A DNA stretch of 64,000 nt from Spodoptera frugiperda (GCF_023101765.2 NC_064237.1:5489649-5553648), one strand, 5' to 3'; shown: positions 1-13,555, counted from the stretch's first letter. Notes: generated by a model not told the origin, from the letters alone. Numbers and translations are program-made.

Positions 1-272
1 TTATAATGCTATTTCAAACCTTCTTTGAATTAAGCCTATTAAAAAGTTTGCGCCTAGAACTCCGCAGACGATACCAAGAAAACCTTCTTTGAGGTTTTTA
101 TATATAACAAATCGATGTTATTGTTAAAGAGCTTAACATAAAAGTTTTTTTTTGTAAACATGAATTACATAATATATGTCTACGTGAATTCTAGTGGTTC
201 TAGTGTTGTGCAACTGAATCCCGCTTACGAAGCGTAATATTATAACAAATTATTTTATGTAGATGAGACACA
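1..272. other. AT-rich intergenic DNA
   Basis: No gene or recognisable repeat is visible. The stretch is AT-rich with short homopolymer runs and no open frame of note. Confidence 0.5.
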
Positions 273-450
273 TTTATTTATGGTATAAGCCTGTAAACGA
301 GCACCTCATGGTAAGCAATCGCCGCCGCCCATGGACACACGAAACACCAGAGGCCTTACAAATGCGTTGCCGACCTTTTGGGGTTGGGAATTTAAGGGTT
401 GTTGAGGAATCGGGGATTGGAAAGATTGGGAAGGGGGGTAATTGGGTCAC
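273..450 (+). repeat. Dispersed lepidopteran repeat A, truncated
   Basis: This copy starts with a TTTATGGTATAAGCC-type block and contains the GCCGCCGCCCATGGACAC core followed by ACACCAGAGG. It matches other copies here at about 1101-1417 (reverse), 14242-14366 and 17989-18179 (reverse, other half). It ends at about 450, before the part seen in the longer copies. An 89-codon open frame crosses it but is only repeat sequence read through. The class of the family is not clear from sequence; it could be a non-autonomous element. Confidence 0.65.
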
Positions 451-1100
451 ACATGATGCAGCAACAGCAATGAACTATTGCGGGCTCTCGATGATGACGA
501 GTATAAAATCCTTTTATCAGAGAAACACATGAATCTGTCGCAAAACACCAAGAACTTCTTTCATGCATTAAATCGCTAAACGTAATAAAATTCCCAAATA
601 ACTCGAAAGCAAATATAAACTCGGAAACTTCCATCATAGAAAAGTTCGTTCAAAAATATTTTCGCTTTAATACGTATCTGTTGACATAAAGCTAGGAAAC
701 TAGAAGGAACCGTTCACTAGGAACCTGAGACTGGGACATAACTCCATTACCTTATAACAGTATAAACGACAGTTTTCTAATGTGAATTAAAACCTTTTTG
801 AAACTCTTCACATTACAGAGCCACTTTGCCGTGAAGTTGCCGCAGATAAAGAACGATAGCTCTGTAGTTTTTGATGGCGATTCCGCTTATCAAAATGTTT
901 TAGGAGTTACTTCAGATCTTTCCTTTAACTCTTTTTGTGGATTATTTTGGACGGATTAGGGAAGTGACAAATTGGTACGGTATTTTAACATTCCAGTAAA
1001 AGTGTTCTTATAAATGTGTTTCATATTTTGGAACAGAGGTTTTTCTCAATAAAGTTCAAATCTGTGACCAATGCTAATAATAAATATAAGTTGAAGACAC
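451..1100. other. Intergenic DNA, no gene seen
   Basis: Only short open frames are present, and there is no splice-coherent coding or obvious repeat structure. Confidence 0.45.
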
Positions 1101-1417
1101 AAAATGTTTCAAGTGTGGGAGAGTCATACTTTGGCACGAATGGGTCGACTCAACCGGAGTGATACCATGGCCTCACAGAATTCGACGTGAAACAACGCTT
1201 GCGTTGTATTTTGTTATGTAAGTGGGGTTACCGGAGACCATCTTCGTAAATCCCGATTCTCCAACAGCCTTTAAATTCCTAACTCCCAAACGCACGCAAG
1301 TATCGCCGTTATCTCGCACTTGTAACGCCTTTGGTGTTTCGGGTGTCTATGGGCGGCGGCTATTGCTTATCATCAGGTGATCAGCCTGCTCGTTTACCGG
1401 ATTATGCCATAAAAAAC
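1101..1417 (-). repeat. Dispersed lepidopteran repeat A, longest copy
   Basis: Reverse-strand copy carrying both halves of the family. The GCCGCCGCCCATAGACAC core lies near 1350-1370. The distal half (GTGAGGCCATGGTATCACTC, read on the minus strand) lies near 1160-1180, with AAGTGTGGGAGAGTCAT near 1110. It shows how the separate partial copies at 273-450, 14242-14366 and 17989-18179 fit together. Confidence 0.65.
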
Positions 1418-2728
1418 AAATCTTTTAAATTGGTATGTACCTGTATTTGTACGCAAACAATTTCCCCTAAGCACTTGACCTTGAAAAAAGCAAACTACAC
1501 ACAATAAAGGATTCGTGGATCTCCATTCGTTCTCAGAAAAACGTAATACAAAACTTATGCCACGAAGCGAAAAAAGAAATCTTCTCTAATAGGGTTCCGT
1601 TGTTAGAGACTCCTAAATATAATTTTATAAGAAATCTCATTAAAAGAAGGCCAAGTGCGTTAAACTTGAGGATCATTTTCAAAGTTAAAAAGTCTTCTAA
1701 AAGAGTACTCGGAGTTTTTATCGGTTAAGTAATATGTGAACGCTGAACTGATGTTGGCTTTGTGTGAATATTGTCTCGAGAGTATTGTATATGGGTTGTG
1801 ACACCTTTTGATTTGAAGTCAAAACAACTGTTATTACCACGAAAACGAATTATAGACAAGTAAGTAGCTGTTAGAAAACTTGATGGGTAAACATGGTTGT
1901 GTAGATTTCTACGAATCTCTCTTCAAGAACTGTAAACAAACATCTTAAATCTGACAAAATATTTATGAAATAAACAATGTTGTACACACAGAATTTTAGC
2001 CTCCCTTATCTGGAACCGTGAAACCATCTCTGTACGTATCTGTATGTATACTGAAACGCCTAAAAATATCCACATTCCTCCCATGACACGTCCTAAACTT
2101 CCTCGCTTATTTAAACTTACACATCTAAGGCAATCCCAAAAGATTAGACTTTCTTAATGCGCACAGGGAACGCGTAACCCCCACACTCGTCCCATTACTC
2201 GAAAACGATATTTAAAAGCCTACAAAGGGACATATCCGTATCAGTATAATTACCGAGGAAAACCGAAACAAACTCGGTACATTAAACGAGGTGGATATGA
2301 AAAGCGTTATCACAGTGGGGAACTGGGAAGTTGGAGCGAGCCGCGGGCGTTTACAAGTTGAGGCCGAGTTAGATCTCGTACTGACACAGTTTCTGTTCTA
2401 ACTGCTAGATAGTACTGGGCCCTGACACTAGGAAATGATTCTGTTATGTTTGATGAACGCTCTCTATTATAGTTCGTCTAAGTCTTGGGTTGTTAATTGA
2501 AATTATTATTAGCCGTATAGGTTAGTGATTTGGGCATACAAATTTTCTTTAGATTTGCTGCATGCATGCATGCATGCATAGGACTAATGTCCTATGAATG
2601 CTCGAAAGATATTGAAAACAGACGTTCACATAATACTAACACCAGAAACCAGTATAGCGATAAAAGAAAACAATAATGAAAATCTGGAAATAAAAAAATA
2701 TTTACACACACACTTTTAAACCCATCGA
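1418..2728. other. Intergenic DNA with a (CATG)n microsatellite
   Basis: No gene recognised. A short tetranucleotide run (GCATGCATGCATGCATGCAT) lies at about 2559-2579. The rest is AT-rich unique-looking sequence. Confidence 0.45.
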
Positions 2729-2853
2729 CTACCACATCGGTTAAGTGGACGCAAGTGCAAGGGCAAGGAGTCTCGATTCCCACGTCACGTATGTTTCGAT
2801 GGCATAATGTGCACCTCTTTCAACCTCTTTGGGGATGAAAGGCGTGATGATAT
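2729..2853 (+). repeat. tRNA-derived SINE (family 1), internally deleted
   Basis: The head (CATCGGTTAAGTGGACGCAAG) resembles the A-box half of the family-1 SINE, and GTCTCGATTCCC resembles the B box. This is followed directly by the family tail (ATGTGCACCTCTTTCAACC, then AAAGGCGTGATG). The middle of the element, seen at 14895-15079 and 28475-28757, is missing. Confidence 0.6.
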
Positions 2854-3585
2854 TTACCACTTTGTAACATTTTTCTTTAACATGTAGACTATTGACAGTA
2901 ACCAGTTTCATAGAAATTATAAGGTTTTCACAACACAATATTATTTTAAAATTAATTCTGAAAACAGCAAAATTACCTTTAATTAGCAAAACCTCAAAAA
3001 TATTGTTTACAAAAGGCCTGATTCTGTAAAACACTAATTTGAGCCTATCACAGAAAAAAGCTTGTAAAGCATTATCTTTTCCACTTACATGGCTCTAAAA
3101 ACTAATTTCATTAATGGGTTTTTGTAAACGGCCTTACCAAGTAAAAATGTGGGCAAAATTTAAAAAATCTAGCATTAAAATTTCTAGTTTAGCTAGAAAT
3201 TCTGGTGAATAGCCGCGGTATTACATGCTGGTGTAAAAGGATACTACGTCTTCAAAATAGACGCGTTACTTAAAATCCTCTTTGGAGTACGGTTGGGGTT
3301 CGGTCAGGATTTTATTTGCTTTTTAGTACAGAGCATTCTCTTTTATCAGAACGAAGATAAGACAAAATTTCTGTTAATATAAACCGTAGGATAAATTTTA
3401 GCTGGGACGAAGCAACACAATTTTTTACCTGCAGCCTTTTTTAAAGTAAGTAGGTTAAAGTGTCTTAATGTCAGTTTCAGGAGAATTAGAGTGGAATACA
3501 CAAAAGGGCTTGTACTTGTTAGTATTAAAAAAGAAAAAACCCATAAAACTATCACAGCAACCGAAACCTTTTAGAATGGACTGAT
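2854..3585. other. AT-rich intergenic DNA
   Basis: No gene recognised. The last ten bases (ATGGACTGAT, 3576-3585) are the left target-site duplication of the adjacent LINE tail. Confidence 0.45.
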
Positions 3586-3730
3586 ACCCGGAGCTGCGAA
3601 ATGCCTAGCTGGTTACCGGAGCTCCGGCTTTAAAAGCAGGAGTAGGAACGGGGTGGTTTTTCAGTCCTCTCGCGTCGCCCAAGGTTGAAGAAGCCATTGG
3701 ATGATATTCCCCCCTTAAGAAAAAAAAAGG
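3586..3730 (+). mobile_element. R1-like LINE 3' tail insertion
   Basis: A copy of the LINE 3' end family: GGAGCTGCG, then CCGGAGCTCCGGCTT, GCAGGAGTAGGAACGGGGTG, a TTGGATGAT block and an A-rich end. It is flanked by the perfect 10-bp direct repeat ATGGACTGAT (3576-3585 and 3731-3740), the target-site duplication of a retrotransposition. The link to an R1-clade LINE comes from the longer copy at 20745-21339. Confidence 0.75.
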
Positions 3731-3740
3731 ATGGACTGAT

Positions 3741-6700
3741 GTTAATTTTATCATTGGCAATATCAGATACTAAGCAATTTGTCCTTGTCACTATAAGAGA
3801 TCCCTTGTTAGATCCGATGACACATTCTCATGTTCCTTACTTAATTACTATCATTACCACACTATAAGTGCTCTTCAAGTCACCACTACAGCTACCATGA
3901 GTTTCAGATTAAGTGAACCCGTAAGTCCAACTACTATATTTACTTTAAGAGCGTTCAATACAACAGTACTCCACCAACAAACTTTATGGACCCATCTTTT
4001 TTATATTCCCGTTCGTTTTCACACCCGAAAATACCGGCAAAAGCATAAAATGATACTCCTATTGCGTCGAACGTAGTACCTATAACGTTTCAAGTATTAT
4101 TAGGAATCGATATTTCTAGAATAGTACTTTCGAAACTATGCAGGCACTCAGGCAGTCATTATTAACATCTGCTAACTCCAAAAACTATCTTTTATCGATA
4201 TCGATAAAGTTGGTTTTTGAACAACGAACGGCTGTTCGTGCCAGGTCGTTCTCAATTACTAATAAAAAATCCAGGTTTTCGAAATGTGTTTTGATCAGTT
4301 TGTGGGTCACCAGTCCACCTGATTCGGCCACGGCAACCCCTTGGGAGTGATGTGGACCTTGGGGCAAATTCGTTTATACTTCATTGACCTACATATTCTT
4401 TCAAAGTATGTCGAAAAAGGTGTGTCTGTATGACAAGATTCCATATTGAGGTCCAATATCTATTGGGAATTGATAATATAATTATTTGCTTCATTAGCTA
4501 TAGCATTGCCATGTAATAGGATGTGAGGACCAGCATAATTAATAATACACAGTAAATAAAGAAGTTATTTTTAATTTAATTCAAAAATGTATCGAATAAA
4601 ATCAATTCTCTCTGCTAGAAATCTGTTTTCCTCAACCTGAGACTCACAATATAAAATGATTGTGCATGTTAATGCCTTAAACAAAATATTTAAAATAAAA
4701 TAATAAAACACAATATGACTACATAAAACAAACAATCTTAAATGTACCAGTTCCAAGAAATCTTTCTACATAACAAGATTATTAACTTTTATTTTATTTG
4801 TCAAAAATCTAGTTTGTATATTATTTCTCTGAAGTCATATCTCATAAAATGTTCTCAGAATTTACTATATTTTTAAAACTTCCTAGAAATATATTATGTG
4901 AATTACATCTCCCAAAACCACTTCAGGGCAAAATTTAAAAAAAAATATATATACCTAATACAAACTTAGAATAAGCAGATAATATGGTGATAATGAACTA
5001 GAGAAGGAGAAAGGGTGGAGAAAGACTTGAAAAAACGGAATGTTACAATATTATGTTAACTCCGGATGGTACGTTGCGTAAAAATGTTTTGGCAGTCTTT
5101 GAGGAACAAAATAAACAATAAAAACCCGTCGCAACCTTTAAAATTATCTAGTAAAGGCGTAAGGACCTCGCGAAGTATATTCCCTTTGTTTGTTAGCCAG
5201 TATTTTTGTGTTTTGTCGATAACATTGTCAAAGGATCCCCCCTATTGTCCCGAAGGGTTTACGACGATATGATGACAACAAAGTTCAATAAAATATAATC
5301 TATTTTTGCGGGCGTTCAGTTCCCGACATGTTTTCTTTAGAATTCATGGCCACTTTTACGGCGCGATATCGTAAGATGAATGTATAGAGGGAGCAATATC
5401 GAGGCAATAATTGTTGTGACAACAGCCTATTAAAATTCCACGCCATTACTCCCTCCAACAAATTATTTCTATTCTTCTCAAATGGAATCTTATACATCAC
5501 TAGCAAACTTTAAAGTATGCAATTTATCATTCACGAACATTAAATCAAATTGATGCTGTTGCAAACAAAAACCTTATGCATATACCCTTATACCATTAGG
5601 AGCACCAGCCAAGACGCTTTTGTTCATATCTTTTGTTAAACTAATTTAATTTTACAAAACTTATTTAATTAGCACAGCTTCGCTGGGATTAGAGTCCTAG
5701 CTTGATCAACTAATCAAAGATATATCAGTTGGTGGTTGGTGGTGGTTATAAATTTAATAGGTGTTGCCGCAAGGATGCACCAACTCGTAATGAAAAACAC
5801 ATGATTGGACATGTCTTGAAGTACGAAAATCTAATAAAACAATATATTATAATTTAAACTTAATATTCTAAACATTCACGCATCAAAGCGTTCGCCAAGG
5901 TGCAAAAGCAAACTTTGTAAGTAGAAGGAACAACACACCTTCGGTATCACAACATGATATATTTCCCGATAAACTTCTTGCCGCAAAGTCGAGGTTTATT
6001 AAGAACATAATATGTTAGTTCTACACAACTTTTATCAGAATTCTGCTAATGCATTTACAATGTAACATACAAACATGGAGTTGACCGACAAATGTAGTAC
6101 AAAAACCGAAATTCCTGACAAGAATACGTTTTGGGGACACTTGGATCTGTAACCCCTTTCTTTGTTATGTAAATATCCATGTCTGGTGAAAGTTTGCCAA
6201 CAAATATTCCCCCAGCGCCGATCCATTAGAAAATGAAAGAACATTTGCTTGAAACGAAACAAGAGCTCGCGAGCGACGCCCGCCGCGCCGCTACACTGAT
6301 GATATTAGAGGTACACCCCAAACTCTTTGTTTGAACAACACAGGTTAATATTAGTTTAGGACTAATGATTCATTTGCCACGGCTCGAATTACTTGTGCTA
6401 CTGTACTTGTATATACAATTTAGCATTCAATTTTCCTACTGTTCAGACAACAGTTCGAGATTAAACTTGGGAAATAGCTCTAAGTTGCGACGACTTGCCC
6501 AGTCTATTAACTAATTACAGATTGGGACGAAAGTTTCTCTGCAGATTTGAGTTTATTGTATAAATTTTATTTTACAGGTTTGAATTCTTATTCGAAGCGT
6601 TGTGGTAGCCCGAGTCGAGGTTACGATTAGTCGGTATTTTGGTACGTTTTTATTAAGTTGAATAGTATCTAGGTTGGTGAGTAATTAAGTAATTGAAGTC

Positions 6701-7417
6701 CGTTTGATGGAGTCGCCGGACTAATGTAGTGACTTATTTATGGTGAAGTAGTTGGGAGAACGTTGTACGCAATATGTACTTGAGGTTGTCTCAAAAGGCT
6801 CATTAATGACTTACCCAAAACTCGGGACATAGTAACATGAAATACGAGGCGTGTGTACTATTACCCTTCACGTTGTAGTCTCTGGGGAATTGTTTACTTC
6901 GGTACATTCTCCATTCGTAGAACTCTAACATACTAAACTTGATACACAAAGAAATAGGACTTGACTCTGTATTATATGCTATACAGTTGTATATTTTCAT
7001 CATATCTTGTAAAACTTGTTATATACTTACACACGAAGTGTAATATTCTATTAGGTACACAAAGATCTCTTTCTCTGCCTACCCTTTCGTGGCAGTAGTA
7101 TTATTATGTTCACGTTATATCAATTATTTAGACTACATTGAATAACAAATAATAATTTTAAACCATATTTTATTCTAGGTATTTAGATTGAATAACAAAC
7201 ATTTTATTTATTTGCTTCATATTTTGTCAGTTTGTAAATTGTTTATGGAATAATCACGTTTTGCTATTATTATATTGTTTGCAGTAATATGTCATAACTT
7301 TTGGTAACATTTAAATATCACGCTGTTTTCAATTCCCATTTCTGTTGATTTGTTAATGGCATAAAATGGTGAGCAATAGAACAATATTTTATTTACCTAA
7401 ATAATATTATAATATTC
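3741..7417. other. AT-rich intergenic DNA, no gene seen
   Basis: Several open frames of 60-75 codons occur on both strands, as expected by chance in DNA of this composition. None shows a recognisable domain or flanking splice signals. A small GC-rich patch near 6265-6295 (CpG-containing) stands out from its surroundings but carries no identifiable motif. Confidence 0.4.
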
Positions 7418-7460
7418 TGCCTCGTTGGTCAAGTGGTCGCAAATGCAAATGCCAAAACAA
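7418..7460 (+). repeat. tRNA-derived SINE (family 1), head fragment
   Basis: TGCCTCGTTGGTCAAGTGGT is nearly identical to the A-box end of the complete copy at 14895-15079. The similarity is lost after about 40 bp, so this is a truncated or decayed copy. Confidence 0.6.
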
Positions 7461-7958
7461 TCGTAATTTCATTAATTAACTTGACGATTTTTAACTTTTT
7501 GTCAATTTTTGAGAAACAAGTACCGTATGCTATTTGACGCAAAAATTTGATGCCGTCATAAGTAGCGATCTCCTACAAAATTCATAGAAAAGTATCATTT
7601 TTTAAATTTCGATAAAAGTAATGAATTTGACTAGTTGAAACTACCGTATTGTTTAATTTAATTATGAGTATCTACATCTACAATCCAAACTCACACCGAA
7701 TTTCGAAAATCAAATAGTATGTACGATAATTCCATTAAAGTCCACCAGTACCACGCAATATGGTATAATATTATACATGATGTAAGATTCTCATATTGAA
7801 TGATAGATTCCATAAAACGCTCAGCGTAACATCACACCATATCCATCACAGAATTACCAGTCACCATGACAAGCCTTATTAGATTCTACCTAATATCATG
7901 TTTGCATAACATACGGAGATATTCATACAAGTTGTTTTGATTACTATGATGTGTAAGG

Positions 7959-8297
7959 GTGTGCTTTTCCATCAGAGATGAGCACATCTCTACACTTAGT
8001 TATTACATCTTTACAGTAGATAGAGTAATAGCTAAGCTGTGAAACTATGTGACAGTTTCCTGGCTGATATTATGCTGCTATGTAGCTGTGCGAGAACGAT
8101 GCGCAGCTCGAATATGCGATGTGTCGATAGTAGATAAGCAATTCACAGCACACATCTATAGCACGCATCCGTTTTCCTTAGTTATGTCCGTTTCCACCAG
8201 TGCTACGTTATGTAGTATGTGCCAATGAATATGATTGGTGGAAGCCAACCGCATTCAGAGCAACGTAGCACAGCACATCTCTGGTGGAAAAGCACAC
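7959..8297. mobile_element. MITE (family M1)
   Basis: The ends form terminal inverted repeats of about 25 bp: left GTGTGCTTTTCCATCAGAG, right the complement of GTGTGCTTTTCCACCAGAG. The interior (GTGCGAG, GCAGCTCGAATATGCGATGT, TCGATAGTAG, GCACGCATC) is shared with a second copy at about 24004-24268. No coding capacity is present, so it is a non-autonomous DNA element. The superfamily cannot be assigned because the target duplication is unclear. Confidence 0.75.
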
Positions 8298-8497
8298 TGA
8301 TACTCCTTATTTTTTTAATAGAAAACTAACCATTTACTATCCTATTCTTTCACATAATCTTAGTTGCAACCGTAATAAATATATATATGGCTACAACGGT
8401 TTTTATAGAATTCCAAACAGTGATTAACTTGAATGCATAGTCACTAAATAAAAAAAAAAAATAGTACTTACTATAGTCTACAAACCTCGGTAGAGAC

Positions 8498-8640
8498 TTT
8501 TTTTAGGAAAAGCATCCAATGCCTTCTCCAGCTCCGAGGCGCTGGAAGTGTCAGACTCTTAGTGAGATTGATTAATAAATAAAGAGCACTCACGCAGCTC
8601 CGGGTACACTAGTGAGATTGATTAATAAATAAAGAGCAGC
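8498..8640 (-). repeat. R1-like LINE tail remnant with 28-bp direct repeats
   Basis: On the minus strand this resembles the R1-like LINE tail: the GCATCCAATGCCTTCTCC block near 8511, TCAGACTCTTAGTGAG near 8551 and GCAGCTCCGGGT near 8594. The middle of the tail is replaced. The motif AGTGAGATTGATTAATAAAT plus AAAGAGCA occurs twice, at 8561-8588 and 8611-8638, 50 bp apart and identical. The copy is therefore rearranged rather than a simple insertion. Confidence 0.55.
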
Positions 8641-8644
8641 ACCA

Positions 8645-11600
8645 TTTACAAGGATAGCTTTAACAAAACTGTAAGCACGGAAGGACTTCAAACTTAGTCG
8701 ATTTTCATGTTCAACTCCGAAATCCCGCGAGTGTCGCAGCTTCATATCCAGGAAGCCTAATGTTATACATTAAGAGTTCGGTATACGGGCGAGAGATATA
8801 CACGCCATTGTTTATGAACCAGCCAAGGAGGACGGTTGGAGCTCAATCCTCTATTCAAACAAACATGTACCGTTCCGCTTAAGAGCACTTACACATGATA
8901 TTGTTCATAGCAAAGTTTTGCAGCTCTCGCCTCGCGGATATAAAATTAAATGTTGCTCCTTGCGCCAGTTTTTGTTTCGTTATTGTCTCCTAAATATTAT
9001 TTCGGGAAGTGTGTTCTGTGTTAATCTGAGTGTAAAATAAATATATGGGCTGTTAGGTTGCTTTTTGGCAGCGATTGTCGAATGTAGATGGTGGTTGATA
9101 GTTTTTCTGTACACTAATGTAGTTACTTAATATGGTAATGATATGGCGTGCTGAGCAATTTGGTCTATAGCCAAATGCTGAATCTAAAAATTCACGTCAT
9201 GAAAGCTACACTCAAAATAAAAAGCAATTTCGTTCTAGATACTTCAAAATACAAACAAAAACAGTTGCGAATGCTTCCAAATTATCTCACATTTACACTC
9301 GACGAAGACATAAGACGTTTCCACTAGCGCGGTGTACCACACATCCATCGAACAAACCAAACATCGACGCGTTGTAAATAAACATCCGCGAACACTCGTG
9401 TGAAAGATCTCTTACACCATCACCAACACAGAACATTCCTAATATGTTAATTTCAAATCCTGGATAATCAACGCTGAGACTGAACGCCTTCGGGAATTCA
9501 AGATTACGACGTTTGTAAACTTATCTCGTCTCTCGTTAGCGGGTGGGGCGAGCCTCCTGAATACGTAAACGTGTCATTCATGATTAAGCAACCGTTCGCG
9601 ACGTGACTGTTGACAAAAACACGAACCGAGACAATCCCGGGCCCGATTGGGGCCAAAAATACAAATAGACAGCAATCAACTACTTAGGTAAGACTCGCTT
9701 CGAACAAGTGTTGCGTTCGTTAATCGAAACTACGGATGAGAGGACTCATGTGCCTTGTGTTGTTAACGCTCCCCAATAGCGTGTTTGGAATGCGAGTACT
9801 CCTGGTACGTAAACCGATAGCACTTTCGTAAAGCGATACGAGAACTAACGAAAAACAGCGAGGAATTTGCCAGCAAAAAACTTCCTTTTTTATATTCAAA
9901 CACCGATAGTGATCACTTACAACTTTTCAGTTTTTCCATAATACGAGCCCTCGAGATTTATTCGCTTCGCTGTGAGATCCATTCAAATAACTTGAAGTGA
10001 TCATGTGTCCGTTGTTTGTAAAAAACAAACTGTGCACCACATAGGCAACGGATAATCAATACACCCAAAAAATATTCGTATAGGTAATATTCCAATATGA
10101 TTAATGTCATTAATCATTATGAACGAACGAATTTCGAAACGTAACCACGAAATGCGTGATTCGTAAAATAAATTGTGATATGAAACCATTTGTAGAAAAT
10201 TCGCCGAGTATAAATATGTACGGGATGAGTCGAACGCGAAGTTTGAGAAGCGTATCATCGGCATCCCGGAGCGTGGCAAACGACCCCGAAAATTGCGAGC
10301 AATTTATTCGGTTCAAGGGTGACCCGAAATAAAAAGGAATGAGACATTTGTCACTTAGTATATTATTTACTCGCGGACGTTGTGGAAGAGAGTTGTAAAA
10401 AAATGTCCGCCACTCTGTTATCATAGTTGAGAGTTTCGGCAAACATCTGCTACTTGAGCCATTCACTTGAATTTCCCTAACGGCCTATTATAAATTTACC
10501 GCTAGGTACACTTAAGCTGTCGTGATTCATTAAAAATTAAACGCCCGGTGTATTTATTACCATCACGTTTTTCAGAGAGAATATAATTAAAAAACCTGTT
10601 TAAAGACTCTGAAATTTTCTCAATTTAACTTTGATAACATATTTGCTATTGCAATTTCAATACGAAAATTTCTTACTATTATTAGTTCAGAAATATTAAA
10701 TTACTAAAACTTCGATCTTTGAATGTGGTGCAGAACACTCTGAAGTGCGGAGGCATGGTTTGCCATAATACCAATAGCGATTGTAACTTTGTCATCAAAC
10801 TGCGACTCCTTTGATTACAAAGAGAATTGAATAGAAACTCGAGAGAGCTGAATAGTTTGGATATTGTTTTAATTCTGTTTCTAGAGACTGAGAAAATACT
10901 TTTGTTTCAAAATCATTCTCTTTGTTTCAAAAGTAAACTAATTGTTAGTTTTGAAAAATGAGAACAATTAGAGAGATAATGGAAACTAAATTATCCAGTT
11001 GCAATCAGAAGTTCTATTGTAATTACTGATTCAGCAAACAACAAAGGGATTGAAACAACAATAACTGTACAAGTTAGCAGCCACGATTGTGTTGTAACTT
11101 ATTTATTTAGAAGTACGTGGAGTGAACCATTAGCGGGCAATCCTTTTATCTTATTTTTCACCCTTCTGCCCAGATTATATCTGACGGGGTGACGTGACCG
11201 CCCAGCCCTGGCAAGCGAACGACTTCACAGTTTATTTCAGAAGTTAGGGCCTCGGCATGCCCGGCACAAGGTAATCCTTTGTTCGCCCCACTTATCTCCG
11301 ACAACAAGAGCAACTCACTAATTTATTAGTCAACTTATGCAATACGGACGGATGCCCTGCCACTGGAGACTCGCATTTACATAAAACTTTCACGTTTATA
11401 GCTGAGGGTCACGTTTGAATGTCTAAACATTGTGCTGCCTAAACGATACACCCGAGGCAAAGTTGCTAAGAGGTAAAAATGTTTCAATTGCATGCGGTAC
11501 GGCTACAGGATTGTTGCGGGCACAATGTTTTACGAGCCTTGTTCCGTGTTGATTTTGTTACTCTAACATTCGTTTTACTAAAATAGATGAGTTATGTAAA

Positions 11601-12900
11601 CATTTCAGGTTTGAAGTCATTCAGAACCCGACTAACGTTTCACAGCACATTTTAGTATTATTTTCCACATTTTCTCTAACATTTTGCAGAGCTATATGTG
11701 CTTCCATAAATTGAGTTTCAAACTAAATAATTCTGGGAACGAAAACATTAGTCGTTATTTTCAAAACGCAATACTTTAAAGTAGTGAAGTACGTGACTTA
11801 CCCGGGATTGGAATCAAAAACCCCTGGGAGTGACAGTACACACCGGCGGAACCAAACGGACGACGTATCCCGGGATACATACAAGTCTGTGTGCATTTTA
11901 TATTAGGAGTACGTAAAATGAGAACTGAGTTTGTTTTATTCTGTTTGAGAGATGTTCCAATATCTTCTATCGGGGTTTGATGTGGGTAGACATGCGGCTG
12001 AATTTAATTATCTGGAATATGGAAACCGTCTGATTTTTGGACAATGTGATTTCCTTTTTGGGTGTAATATTGATTCCCGTCGCGTTGGATTAGCAGTTGA
12101 ACTTGACTAGTGGTTATGATGCCATGATTTCTGGATTATATAAAAATATTAGAACTTTTGTATTTTATTATTTATATACCGACTTCTGGTTATAAATTCT
12201 CATCATCTGAACTCATTTCTTTACGTGTAGACTTCTAAAGACATTGGAGTCTAGAACTTTCGACTACCAATCAGAAATTAATTGATAGTTGCTAATTAAA
12301 AAACAATCGATGACTGATACATTAAAATATTTTTCCTTGTTTCTAATAACATTTTATCCTTATATGTGACCTTTATAAGAATTCGTTTCGTTCTAAATCT
12401 AGCTTATACAATAATATACTTTAGATTTTTTTTTCTTATTGTTAGGTTCCGAATTAATGCAAAGAAAATTGGGCTTTAATTTTATAAGGATAGGAGTCAT
12501 AGTTGTATCTCTACACGGTAAAATGTGCGCAGTTCCCTGTGAACACGATAAGTGTCACCATTTGTCACGACTTACATGAACAATCAAGCGTAGATACTAA
12601 TGTTATACCATTTACTTTGACTTTCTGAATTATTGTCGGTACATACACCACACACAGCCTAGTCGGTGCTATTATTTTGTTATTCTGTTGGCTTTTAATG
12701 GCAATACTCGTAGTCACAATCTGTATTTCACTCGATATTCTTACAGTATCAATGTGAAGTTTGGAATTGTACTGGGTATGGTTCATCCTATAACACTTAC
12801 ATCAATAAAGGCAAGTTAATGATGCATGCGTATTATTCTGTGTTCGATATTCTTATAGAGTACAATAATAGAAACTAGTAAGTGTGTCCCGTATAAAAAT
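8645..12900. other. Intergenic DNA, no gene recognised
   Basis: Long stretch without a recognisable gene. About 9300-9850 and 11150-11300 are richer in CpG than their surroundings and could be regulatory or diverged exonic sequence. The minus strand at 10110-10466 holds a 118-codon open frame with no recognisable domain, overlapped by a second frame of 92 codons. Chance or decayed repeat is the simplest explanation. Confidence 0.35.
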
Positions 12901-12904
12901 TTGC

Positions 12905-12949
12905 CCCTTTTTTTTCTTTGTGGGAAAATCATCCAATGACTTTACCCGG
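12905..12949 (-). repeat. R1-like LINE 3' end fragment
   Basis: A T-rich run followed by GGGAAAATCATCCAATGACT matches the extreme 3' end (reverse strand) of the R1-like LINE tail. It is only about 45 bp long, so it is a heavily truncated copy. Confidence 0.5.
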
Positions 12950-13555
12950 AAAAAAGAAACTGACTATTTGAACTTTTGTAATTTCTGAAATTAAATAAAA
13001 AATTCAGAAGTTTTTATTTTTTACTTGCGCACATTGGGGACCCCGATACGGCGCTAGCTAGCGCCTCTGATCTAGTATAACACCTGATGCACGTTGGTGA
13101 TTCTTAATACACTTCGACTCCTTTCTATTAATTAATAAAAAATACCCTTATTAACCTGCTTTACCTAATGATATCGTTACTAGATTGATAATTTTAGGGT
13201 TTGTAATTTAAGTACTAATGAAAAAAGTATGCAAATGCATTACAATCAGATAATATGTTTCCAACTTATAGTGTCTTATACAATAGATATTCCTATAAGA
13301 AAATAACCTAGTTTTCCTTTCTTATCGATCAATAATTGTGAAATATGGAAGCAGTCGTGACTCGAATAAATGATGTCGCTGCATTGTTTATACTGAGACT
13401 CGTTTCTTCAACCAATCAATAAGTACCTATTCTTGAAACTACTATACATTGAAAATTGTCTATCTTCACCGCATATACCTAAGTAAATCAGATTTTTGTT
13501 ATTGAATTTAATAACGTTGCCACCTCACATTAGAATTTTCTCTACTTGTGGGTGC

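Noticed and set aside
2559..2579. CRISPR-like or regulatory meaning of the short tandem runs (CATG, GAGT, GAT)
   Set aside because: They are simple microsatellites with no spacer structure.
10110..10466. 118-codon minus open frame
   Set aside because: No recognisable domain, overlapping frames of similar length, no splice or promoter context.
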